From: Branchiostoma floridae
Taxonomy: Eukaryota; Chordata; Leptocardii; Amphioxiformes; Branchiostomatidae
Assembly (NCBI RefSeq): GCF_000003815.2
Contig: NC_049980.1
Coordinates: forward strand, 2,730,401 to 2,794,400
Reading direction: 5' to 3'
DNA: 64,000 nucleotides
Notes under the pieces: model-generated
Told to the model about the DNA's origin: nothing
Seen by the model: only the letters and a program-made list of their open reading frames with translations
The model's database searches: none
Program-made: the position numbers and the translations under genes
Shown here: piece by piece, positions 49,969-60,079 of the stretch
Layout: each line of letters begins with the position of its first letter
Numbering within the stretch: the stretch's first letter is position 1

Positions 49969-51344
49969 AAGAGAACAAAGTAGTAGACACGATTTCTTCT
50001 TCTCTTCGGTCGCGGTTGTAGGCAGGCGTAATGAATCCTGGACAATACCCCCCTCCCCCGGCTCTTGGGGAGAATATAATTGTGTGTTGGGCCTTCTATC
50101 GGCTTTTTTGGAACTGCAGGGATGGGTTTTGCTCTAGAATTCAAGCATAATAACTCAACAACGAGTTATTGGGTCGTCATATTTTTTATAGATATATAGA
50201 TATATTAAATGATAAATAATTTACATGGTTAGATACAAATCGATATCTAATTTGCATAATTGATAAGTAAACTTAACAAATCCGCTACACTTCATACCGG
50301 GACTCATAAACATGTGATATATGTGAAATATCGCTATAAAAACGGTTAGGATATTAGTTGTGGAACTACAAGCACTGTTGTGTCCTTCCATGATCATGAC
50401 CGGCTCGGGTTTGACATTGTTTTACTTTCATTATTCCATACGTGTGTGAGGCAGTGTTGTGATAGAATATTTTATTCTGTACATATTTACATGGATTCAC
50501 GACAAAAGTTTTATTCCTTTTACGTACAACAGCTCTTGACTAGTCCTTGCGCCAGGCCCTCTACCCCCTGGTCTGTCTCTCCTGACTTACTTGCCTTACT
50601 TCTAATCTGAAATCTGCAGGCCGGTTAAATCCTTCCAGATGACTCCGTCACATGGTCCTAAAAGGAGCCGTGGTTTCTTGCCCGGCCTGTGTTGTGTCTC
50701 CTTTGCGTTTGATGTAAAGAACGATTTCATACCGTCTTTGCCTAACAGTACAGCCACGTTCTATCCGTTGTTACCTCCATAGAAAATGGAGGCAGTGTTG
50801 TTTCGGTGTGGCTGTGCGTGTGCCTGTGTTTCCAGATATTTGTGTTCCCAGGTTTTGTGGTCAACGTAACTCCCTGGTATGTGACCTTGGTATTGCAGAA
50901 GAATTTTCGCTTTTTGTATCTTTGTCCTGGATGTGAGGTCTTAATATTTTGGTGGCAAATAGCTTTTGATGTGAGGAAGAAGTTGTGTAGCCCCCCACCC
51001 CCATCCCCAGGCTCCCTAGCAGCTTCTTCTGCGGGGGCATTGTTCTTAAGCATTTTAAGGGGTGTAACGACTACAGTTCTGCTTTAAACGTCCTTAAATA
51101 TCTATATTATCAAGCAGAAATAATGTTCGATCACTGGATCCTTTGTTCTTGTATACAGTTTATCCACATAGATAATATTCACACAAACAGAGCTATATGA
51201 CACAGATATTACCAAGATAATGACACGTCACCAGGACATTAATCCTTCAGAACAATCTTACATTAGGACATTGCGTTGTGTTAACTACAAAACAGAGTTA
51301 CTTCAGACAAATGTCACCGGGCACTAACAGTGGACTGCCCTTCC

Positions 51345-51840
51345 TTGCACGAACTGTGGCCTCATATAGAAATAAAAACGAAAACTTTGGGGGAACATAT
51401 GAGGATTTATGTGCCAGCATCAGATATGACAGACTCTGATGAACTCATAGAACTAAAGCTTTGTAAAGTGCCCTGTTGTATGTACATTTACTTTGCAAGT
51501 TGATCACTATCATCAATAGATATTTCTTGATAGTATTAACGTAATACATGAAAAAAAACACGAAAAGAATCTAAAAAAAATCTCCCATTGATTCAATATT
51601 TCAAAGATTTGTAGAACATCTAACGATACAAAGATGTGAGCTATACAAATAGATAGAAACAAAAACATTACTTTTCCAGGTTCTGTAGGTTATCCAGTTG
51701 CGTTCTTGGGCCGTTTACTAATTCCTCCTGTACAAACGCCCATTCCGTAGATCCTGGAAAAATCATCGTCTTTCCCCATGCGTTCGTTCTCCAAGTTCAA
51801 ACCAACTTCCCATGTACGGGACCCATGGCGGGTTTGGCAG
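51345..51840. repeat. Direct segmental duplication, copy 2
   Basis: Diverged partner of 48190-48690. The exon-like ATG of copy 1 is altered here and the frame contains a stop. Confidence 0.75.
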
Positions 51841-53399
51841 CATTCTTTTACTACAGAGGACACAGAGCTGATACATGGCTTCTCTTTACCGATCTTGCTG
51901 GCGGGCACATTATTCCGGGAACACCCAGACTGGGTTGTTTGTATTGCTTAAATTGCAGTAAACCGCCTCATGGCGTAACACATCAGGTTTATACTTCATT
52001 CAAACCGGGAGGAACCCTTCTCTTTTCGATAAACGTGATGGGTTCTTTATCGGAGCTTTGTGTGTAGTGGTTCATGGTGGGGTTTATTTCACGGTGTTTA
52101 ATTATGTTAACAACAGGAAATACACTGTTGCTGTATTCTTCTTGTTTTTCTAATCTCTTCAGGTTCTCCTGTCATGTTTGAACACCTCTATCACTTGATA
52201 TAAGTCGATAACAAACGAACGGAAGTTAATGATTTTGGCACGTGGGTAGTTTGATCAGAGACGAGTACGACGAATTACTATTATTACTCTAAGTCGCACA
52301 TAACTTGCATGATTAATGAGGAAACGAGTACATGCTACGGATGTAATACTAGGAGTGAAGGTAGCTATAGGAAAGGTGCATATAACGCACAATGTTAATA
52401 TGTGACGCATTTTCACAATTGATACAGAAACTTGTTATTTCCTTGAATGGTACATGTACATGGTCGGAACGCGAAAACCCGTATTAATGTAAAAACCACC
52501 ACCACCGTCATTACCTTCCCACCAATGTGTTGTCGACGCGGTGTTCATATGGTGTTAGTTATGGCCTCATACCGGACTTTTGTTGTTATTTAAAATAACG
52601 CTTCATTATGCAACTTTTATTAAAAAACAGTTCTGCTGGAGATGTTTTAATTTCTATTGCAAGAGCACTTATCCAGTAATCAATACAAAAAATGTCCCCA
52701 AAATCCGACCGACTATAACTGTACGTAAATACTATCCACAAAGAGGGGTTTTCCTCTCGTGAACCGCTGACCGCATTACTCAGGATAAACAAACGTACAC
52801 GTCCGACACTCGCACGAATGCCGAAACTTTCCTTCCTGATTCTGTCAAAATACATAACCTTTCATCTCAAATCCTTTCGATATGACATGGAGGCGATAAA
52901 AGGCAATTTATCATCCACGGTTTCTGGGCCAAATTTATATTTTGGTAGGGATTCCCACTCGGAGTAATACAGGAACGAGACCTTATGTCTCACCCAACGA
53001 CTTCGTGGAAACAGGTTGTCCCCGTTCTTATCTACTGGACCTACTACCTGTTCCCGCTTATCGCCGATCAGTTAGATGTTATCTCTGCTATCTGTACTGC
53101 TGTCACACTGTTCCTACTGCCATCAATCGTACGGGGTGACTGTTATCGTCTGGTGCGTTACCACGATGGTGTTTTTTTTAAGAGTACAGTGAAACTCGTA
53201 TTTGCTGTCTTGGTTATTAGCATGCAAGATCCACTCAAAGAAAGTCAAGGGTCCAAAATTATAGCTCTACCCATCACTGATAACCATACTCAGAAAGCGA
53301 CACAATCAGCGAGAGGCGAGGACTAGAGGTATGGGAATGGGCCATGGATGGGAAGGTCCCGATCTGATCGGTCAGGGGCCCACCTAGACCCACGGTGTA

Positions 53400-53617
53400 G
53401 GTTCAGGGAGATAAAGCAATAGTACCACAATTTGCATGCACAATAAAATGTACGCAGTAGAATACGATCCTTGAGTAGTGTAGATTCATTGTATCATTAT
53501 ATCATGTTGTATCATTTGTTGTGACCTGTACTAAACCCAGTGGGTATGAATGTACAATAAAGGTCTTCATTCAATAATTGAACTACATACTGTAAATGCA
53601 GAAATGTTTGCGGAGCT
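53400..53617 (+). repeat. LINE 3' tail followed by a MITE stub
   Basis: 'gaatgtacaataaaggtctt' tail ending near 53577, then TACTGTAAATGCAGAAATG (from 53591), the first 26 bp of the TACTGTAAATGC MITE. Confidence 0.6.
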
Positions 53618-53926
53618 TGAGACGGGAGGGAAGTTTTGTCTCCCCGCAAGCTGACAGGATATGTTGCATGCCCATACGTTTTGAAAAAAAAGTCGTGACA
53701 CACCACAGGCTACGAGTATAAGTATAAGGTATGAGTGCACCGGGGCTTGAGACGGGACGGAATTGTGCCCCCTGCCCAATTGCACAAGAGGAGAGTATTA
53801 GAAGAGGATATAACGTTATGATCTAAAACTAGAATTTCAATGTTTTAGCTCAGAGTGGCCCACGCACGCGACCGTACGTAATCGGGTCGGCGTTCAGGAC
53901 GTGTATCGGAAGGTCTCGGAAATTAC

Positions 53927-54012
53927 TAGGGGTGGGTACCGGTATAGAAAATTCAGGCCCAGGTCCGGTTCAGGTCCAAAGGATCAGGTCCAGGTCCGGA
54001 CCTGAACCTGGT
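53927..54012 (+). repeat. hAT-like element, left end only (copy C)
   Basis: TAGGGGTGGGTACCGGTATA and the 'caggtccggacctgaacctg' subterminal palindromes match 7834-7925. The element breaks off near 54012; no right end was found. Confidence 0.65.
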
Positions 54013-54805
54013 AGGTCACCACCCCCATCCCCCAGCAGCTTGCTCTACGGGGGCATTGTTCCCTTAACTATTTTAAGGATGATAGCGAAACAGAATAACG
54101 ACGACTTTCCATCATATTTAGTATGCAGGTAGTTTAGTTAAATGTGTACGTAATATCATGGTGATTAAGCAAATTATAACTTGATTTCAATAATTAATGA
54201 CGAGAATCTGTAATTGGCTATTTATACAGTGTATGCGATTCAACTGTGGCGGTGTGTTCACATGCAGCTATTGTACTAGGTAAGACTTTGGTACTTTGAT
54301 CCCGCGGCTACTGCTGGTGGAGTGCTTGTTGTAGTGAGACAGACGAAAAGCCTCGGCCGTGATGCGTTTGATATGACACGTCTTTGACAAATTCCAAACT
54401 GTATCCCTCTCTGTATCTATCCATGCTAATTCAAAGCGTTGATGTTGCTAGACTCCTTCACCGGCCTCTCTGGGGGCCTACCTACCTTGTCCAAGGCTGT
54501 ATTACAGCGTGTAAATTGACCTCACCTTACATCACGCATGACGTCAATAAAACATAGTACAGACACTTTTTTATCAGAGTTAAAAGACAGTGATGATTAC
54601 CTGCACTTTAAGTCATGATTTCTAAAGATGACGAGCAAATTTAGACTACATCACTTTTGAACACAGTTATACGGTAACCGGTCCAGCTACTTACTTCGGT
54701 TAAGACTTCTCAATACCTACTTCAACGAAAAAGTCCAAACCGTACCGCCGTTACCTTCTTACTAATTCTCACGTCGCCAGTGTTTTTTTTTAAAAACCAC
54801 ACTTT

Positions 54806-57371
54806 TTCTTCTTGCCCTTGCCAGCAGCTTTTTTCCGATGTTTTTTGAGACATGAAAGATGTCAAATTGGTGCTGAATATCTTTATACTTTGTCTTCATA
54901 AGGGCGCCTACCCCTCTGTGTCTGTCTGTAGCCAGGCAATTGACTTCAATGCCATCTTCATCCAGCTTCTGAAGACACCGATCCAGTCCCTCTTTCTCCA
55001 TGGCTTGGGATGAGCCTGTCTCTGTACACTGCACCAGTTCCATTGCAATAATCAGTGAAGTTGTCTCCTCCATTATAGTATATGAACTATATTTTGCGTT
55101 ATGGCCTGGTGAATCGCACCTTGCGTCGCCGACAACATCTACTGGCGCTTCTCTGCACAGGTCCAGTGCCATACTTCTATCATACTGATTATAGTCATTT
55201 ATTGCTGGCAGTGCATATGTCTTTTGAACCTTGAAGAACGTTTCCTGACTGAAAAACTCCAGTGCCTTAGCAAAGTCTTCAAACTTTTGTATGGATCCGC
55301 CAGCAAATAGAATTGCAGAGGAGATGAGCAGGTTTCCCCTTGCCATGCCTCTATCAAACGGCTGTGAGTACCAGGTGCCGTAATGTTGGTTACAACATGT
55401 CCATTCCACTATTATGGCTGACCCCCTCGTCCTCGTCTCAAAAGTCATGTCTGCGCAGCAAGTCGGGCAGCTCCTGAACAGTTCCTGCAGTTGTTCTCCA
55501 AAAACGATAAATCGCTTCCCAACAAGTGAAGGTGCAGAAGATTCAGCTTCATCAATGTCGTCTTCTGATGATTCTTCTGACGACTCAGGATGGTAAGATG
55601 AGTCTAAATCAGCCTTTCCAGGGGTAGTCATAACTGATGATGGGGTCGCACAGAACGATGAGTTTAGCACAGGATTACCAGGGGTAGTCATAACTGGTGA
55701 TGGGGTGGCACAGAACGATGAGGTTAGCACAGGATTACCAGGGGTAGTCATAACTGGTGATGGGGTGGCACAGAACGATGAGTTTAGCACAGGATTACCA
55801 GGGGTAGTCATAACTGGTGATGGGGTGGCACAGAACGATGAGTTTAGCACAGGATTACCAGGGGTAGTCATAACTGGTGATGGGGTGGCACAGAACGATG
55901 AGTTTAACATAGGATTCCTTGGTTTGATTGGGGTTGATTGCAGGAATTTCTGTTCTGTCTGAGTTGCAACTGTCATATTTGCTGGGACAGGTTTGGAACT
56001 TCTACTTGCTGCAGCTGGAACTTGGTTGGAAACAGAACTGTATGCAGGAACTGGGCTGGAGACAGCATTATTTGCTGAAAAAAGGGTGGGGACATCTTGA
56101 CTTGCTGGAACTGTGTTGGAGATCATGTTGGCTGGAATGAGTTCGAAAACTCTACTTGCTGCAACTGGAACACTACTTGCAGGAACAAGTTTGAAAACTG
56201 AGCTTGAGACAGCACTGCTTGTTGCGCTGCTTGTTGAAGCTGGCTTGGGTACAGCACTGCTTGCTGAAGCTGGCTTGGGGATAGCGCTCCTTGTTGAACT
56301 TGAAGCTGGCTTGGGGATAGCACTGCTTGTTGAAGCTGGCTTGGGGATAGCGCTGCTTGTTGAAGTTGGCTTGGGGACAGCGCTGCTTGTTGAAGCTCGC
56401 TTGGGTACAGCACTGCTTGTTGAACTTGAAGCTGGCTTGGGTACAGCACTGCTTGTTGAAGCTGGCTTGGGTACAGCACTGCTTGTTGAAGCTGGCTTGG
56501 GTACAGCACTGCTTGTTGAAGCTGGCTTGGGTACAGCACTGCTTGTTGAAGCTGGCTTGGGGGTAGCGCTGCTTGTTGAAGCTACCTTGGGGACAGCACT
56601 GCTTGTTGAACTTGAAACTAGTTTAGGGACAGCACTGCTTGTTGAACTTGAAGCTGACTTGGGTACAGCACTGCTTGTTGAACTTGAACCTGGCTTGGGG
56701 ACAGCACTGCTTGTTGAAGCTGGCTTGGGGACAGCACTACTTGTTGAACTTGACGCTGGCTTGGGGATAGCACTGCTAGTTGAACTTGAAGCTGGCTTGG
56801 GGACAGCACTGCTTGTTGAACTTGAAGCTGGCTTGGGGATAGCACTGCTTGTTGAAGCTGGCTTGGGGATAGCGCTGCTTGTTGAAGTTGGCTTGGGGAC
56901 AGCGCTGCTTGTTGAAGCTCGCTTGGGTACAGCACTGCTTGTTGAACTTGAAGCTGGCTTGGGTACAGCACTGCTTGTTGAAGCTGGCTTGGGTACAGCA
57001 CTGCTTGTTGAAGCTGGCTTGGGGGTAGCGCTGCTTGTTGAAGCTACCTTGGGGACAGCACTGCTTGTTGAACTTGAAACTAGTTTAGGGACAGCACTGC
57101 TTGTTGAACTTGAAGCTGACTTGGGTACAGCACTGCTTGTTGAACTTGAACCTGGCTTGGGGACAGCACTGCTTGTTGAAGCTGGCTTGGGGACAGCACT
57201 ACTTGTTGAACTTGACGCTGGCTTGGGGATAGCACTGCTAGTTGAACTTGAAGCTGGCTTGGGGACAGCACTGCTTGTTGAACTTGAAGCTGGCTTGGGG
57301 ACAGCACTGCTTGTTGAAGCTGGCTTGGGGATAGCGCTGCTTGTTGAAGTTGGCTTGGGGACAGCGCTCAC
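54806..57371 (-). CDS. Transposase of a DNA transposon, main exon
   Basis: Minus-strand frame open for about 855 codons. The N-terminal half is low complexity (SSTSSAVPKPA repeats, then a 20-residue repeat). The C-terminal half is a conserved domain: a CPTC...CCNQH zinc-ligand set (about 55395-55475), then VGDARCDSPGH (about 55110-55137), MEKEGLDRC, LATDRH (about 54920-54940) and HQFDIFHVSKNIGKK. This order is a recognisable transposase family widespread in invertebrates and fishes, usually annotated as uncharacterised. The Asp residues in GDARCDS and TDRH are candidate DDE-type catalytic residues, by inference. No ATG lies at the 5' edge; the frame runs into the element's TIR and is closed there by TAA, so the true start or an upstream exon is not defined. 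At about 54806 the frame enters inserted DNA and stops at 54762. Confidence 0.8.
55625..55925 (-). repeat. 60-bp tandem repeat in the transposase exon, five units
   Basis: Five nearly identical 60-bp units encode 20-residue repeats containing NPVLNSSFCATPSPVMTTPG. Almost no divergence, so expansion is recent. The reading frame is kept. Confidence 0.95.
56207..57370 (-). repeat. 30/36-bp coding minisatellite with higher-order duplication
   Basis: About 35 units of 30 bp (STSSAVPKPA) or 36 bp (SSSTSSAVPKPA). A block recurs with a 462-bp offset ('cttgaaactagtttagg' at 56611 and 57073). Elsewhere the offset is 522 bp, so two 30-bp units were gained or lost. All unit lengths are multiples of three. 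The plus-strand LVEAGLGTALL frame is its shadow. Confidence 0.95.
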
Positions 57372-58015
57372 TCGGTGGTTTTATTCGGTGGTTATAACAA
57401 AGGACCGGGCGTTATGACACCGTATACACCACGGGGCGGGTCATTAACCCTTAATTATAAAGACCACAGACAACAAGTACTATGGCTACCCCAGCTCCGC
57501 CCAGTTGTAATGATAGGAGCTTATACCCAGTGTGGCAATGTACGGTATCACAATGTTTTTACCTTCGCCAGGTTATATTCTATTTTTGCTTCACTGCATG
57601 CACTATTTTTGTTGCTTGTTCGCGCCACCACCATCGGCCACACTAGGGTTAGACCTCTAAGCTTATCCCTAGACGTCATGCCCCACACAGATGTAGTTGT
57701 GTCATTAACACCTGTAGTGTTCGCAGCCCCTGCGATGTCAGTGACCCTTGCATTATATGAACCCCCTGGACTGTCCTAACCCACCCCCTCTTATGCCCAC
57801 ACCTCTGTTGGGTCCATACCCTCTGCAATGCCCTTGTGATGCCTGAAACCCCTGTGGTGTCCGTTCCAACTGTAGTGTCCATACCCCCTGTAGTGTCCGT
57901 ACCCCCTTGTAACCCACGTCAAATCGAGGTACCATTCGTCCTCTTGTGTAACGCTCGCTCCTTAGCGAACAAATTAGATGAATTTCATACTGCATTAAAA
58001 TCTGTCATTATTGCA

Positions 58016-58352
58016 ACCTAAATAAGATAGAGGCTGACTATCACTTTATTATGGACTGTACTTTGTACACCAACAAAAGAAACGTCCTCTTCGATTGCAT
58101 GCAAGATATGTTCCCTAACTTCCATTATATAAATAGTAAGGAAACATTCATATTCTTTATGCAACTAGATAAATCCTGCATTATTGATCACATCTGCCCT
58201 TATGTTTACAACTGTATTAAGAAGCGAGAAGAAGTTGAACCTGTACATACTAGCGCATAGTAGTCTCTGTAGATGAAATTGTGCCTTATGCGCTACGACC
58301 TGTACTTAGCTTGTTGGAGCATAAATGTACAATAAAGGTCTTCCATTCATTC
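58016..58352 (+). mobile_element. LINE 3' end nested in the LINE endonuclease
   Basis: Encodes EADYHFIMDCTLYTNKRNVL (His/Cys tail), then a stop, a short UTR and the 'aatgtacaataaaggtctt' + CATTC tail. The host endonuclease sequence continues on both sides. Confidence 0.75.
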
Positions 58353-59366
58353 TTAATGAGAATATTGAGGTAGCGGCTGTATCATAAACATGGTTCCAAC
58401 ATGATGTCCCCGCTGACTTCTGGTCTCTTGATGGATACACTGTGTTCCGTAAATCGAGACATGACAAGTGGGGTGGTGGTGTTGCCTTGTATGTGAAGGA
58501 TAGTATAGCTACAGGACAATTCACGACAATTGATGTACCTCCCGATGTTGAATGTATGTGGCTCATGTTAAGGCCCAAGCGCCAACCTAGAAAGATCACA
58601 TCAATTGTTACTTGTGTAGTATACTCACCTCCTCAGTCTCCTCAGTCCCTCATAATGGGTGATTTTAATCACATGGATGTGTCCGACCTATGTTCTCGGA
58701 ATGAAGGTTAGACAGTACACTTGATCTGATCATAACTAATCTCACTGATTATTATAACCCTCCCTCTGCAACTTCACCTCTTGGTCGCGGTGATCACAAC
58801 GCTGTGCTGCTGACACCGAAGCACCGGGCACTCCAGAACAAGTATTTTCATGACAAACACGACCGATGAAGGACTCCAGTATCCGGTATTTTGGTCAGTG
58901 GGTGACTCAGCACCAGTGGGACTGGAGGTGCCAGAAGAGCAGGGGACACAGGACAAAACTACTGCCTTCTACAGGACATTACATCAGGCAATAGCAACAC
59001 ACTTTCCACTCAAGTCGGTGCCGATACATTTATATGACAAACTTTGGATATCACCCAGTATCAAGTCTTTGATGAAGGCAAGACAGCGGGCTTTCAACCA
59101 ACAGAACTGGGAAGACTGGCGCAAACTCCGGAACAAGATCATGAGGGAGATCAAGTCCGCCAAAAAACAGTTCTACAACACCAGAGTTAAGAACCTTAAG
59201 AAGGAAAATCCAAGAACTTTGTTCAAGGAGTTGAATGTGCTGACGGGCAGCTGAAGGAAGATGACAGTTCGAGTGGAGGGAATGGACCCAGAAGACCACA
59301 GCGGCATGGCAAATAAAATCAAAGAGACACTTACCAACATCACAAAATCCTTACCACCGTTGAACT

Positions 59367-59641
59367 GTAACCGGTAGAGTGTTCGCCTTGCATTCGGTAG
59401 GTCGTGAGTTCGATCCCCGGCCGAGTCATACCAAAGACTCTAAAAATGGTACATGCTGCTTTCTCTGCTTAGCACTCAGCACTAATGAGGAAGAGTATGG
59501 AAGTTAAACACACATCACTACCAGCGGACCAGCACCCTGCTGTAGTGGCTTGCACATGTGTGGCCCAAGGGCTTCGAAGTGGGGATGGGCGCCACCCTAC
59601 GCGTCTGTAGATGCATGGGCAAACTTTAACTTTTTTTTTTA
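59367..59641 (+). mobile_element. tRNA-derived SINE with intact target duplication
   Basis: The head has 'ccggtagagtgttcgcct' (A-box region), a loop with TGC at the anticodon position, and GTGAGTTCGATCCCC (B box). A body with 'ccaaagactctaaaaatgg' and 'gcttagcactcagcac' follows, then a T-rich end. It is flanked by ACCGTTGAACT at 59356-59366 and 59642-59652. Removing it restores the LINE frame (PPLNLSELPSF). Confidence 0.85.
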
Positions 59642-59907
59642 ACCGTTGAACTTGTCAGAACTACCATCATTTCTCCCTGCGAGGCCACCCCCGATGGTCC
59701 AGCCATGGCAGCTGTGCGAGAAATTGCTGAAGATAAAAACAACAATTGCAAAGGCTCAGGCCCGGATGGAGTAAGTGGCAGGCTGTTAAAGGAGTTCGCT
59801 TACGAACTCAGTACACCGATAGCCGACATCCTTAACACTTCCCTGTGATAAGGTACTGTTCCACAGGGATGGAAGGAGGCGATTGTGGTACCCCTACCTA
59901 AAACCTC

Positions 59908-60079
59908 TAGCCTGGGTACCATCCGGATAGTAGTTCGCTCCTATGTTCACTTCTGCTATCCAGAGAAACACAGAGAAGTGACTGTATATAGTGTATAATG
60001 AATGTCAGAGCTAGAAGCGACTGTATATAGTATATAATGAACGTCGGAGCGAACTACTTTCCGGATGGTACCCAGGCTA
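59908..60079. mobile_element. Palindromic MITE with 32-bp ends
   Basis: Left arm 59909-59940 and right arm 60047-60078 are inverted copies with one mismatch (AGCCTGGGTACCATCCGG...). TA occurs at both borders. The centre has two diverged copies of a 36-bp unit containing 'gactgtatatag'. It is inserted in the LINE between linker and RT. Confidence 0.85.

Larger units (their letters stand above)
43362..54795. mobile_element. About 11.4 kb of DNA inserted in the transposase exon
   Basis: Left border GGCGACGCCTCAGGGGCG, right border ...CTCACGTCGCC, so GGCGACG is inverted at the ends. The flanks 'cagtttttt' and 'agtgttttttt' may be a degraded target duplication. The left terminus recurs at 17335. 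The interior is a mosaic: a SINE (49.6 kb), two LINE 3' tails, a 0.5-kb direct duplication (48.2/51.4 kb) and a hAT-like end (53.9 kb). I see no transposase of its own. It may be one large element plus later insertions, or a more complex rearrangement. Confidence 0.5.
41648..57450 (-). mobile_element. DNA transposon with 86-bp TIRs and a split transposase gene
   Basis: The left end starts GGGTTAATGACC (41648). The right end is its inverse, ending GGTCATTAACCC (57450). The first 86 bases match with six differences, as far as ACCACCGAGTGAGCG. The borders carry TTAATTAA (41640-41647) and TTAATTAT (57451-57458), so the target duplication is TTAA or up to 8 bp. Between the ends lies a minus-strand transposase gene, itself broken by about 11.4 kb of inserted DNA (43362 to about 54795). 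Without that insert the element would be about 4.4 kb. Superfamily not certain: TTAA would fit Kolobok. The alternative is two unrelated copies 15 kb apart; the collinear halves and matching borders argue against it. Confidence 0.65.

Noticed and set aside
52491-52540. Minus-strand THWW stretch as the missing transposase segment
   Set aside because: Neighbouring residues do not fit the family, and a better match (NHLWSSA at 43278-43361) was found.
52985-53326. 113-codon plus-strand frame with hydrophobic stretches
   Set aside because: Two possible membrane segments but no family resemblance, and it lies in repeat-rich inserted DNA.
54762-54805. Natural C-terminus of the transposase (KKHWRREN)
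   Set aside because: The sequence is the terminus of the inserted DNA; the conserved frame continues at 43361.
56113-57417. 434-codon plus-strand frame (LVEAGLGTALL repeats)
   Set aside because: Shadow of the minus-strand minisatellite: unit length divisible by three keeps several frames open. The minus frame continues into a conserved domain; this one does not.
59367-59440. tRNA-Ala(TGC) gene
   Set aside because: A and B boxes are visible but the cloverleaf is imperfect; it is followed by a SINE body and flanked by a target duplication, so it is a SINE head.
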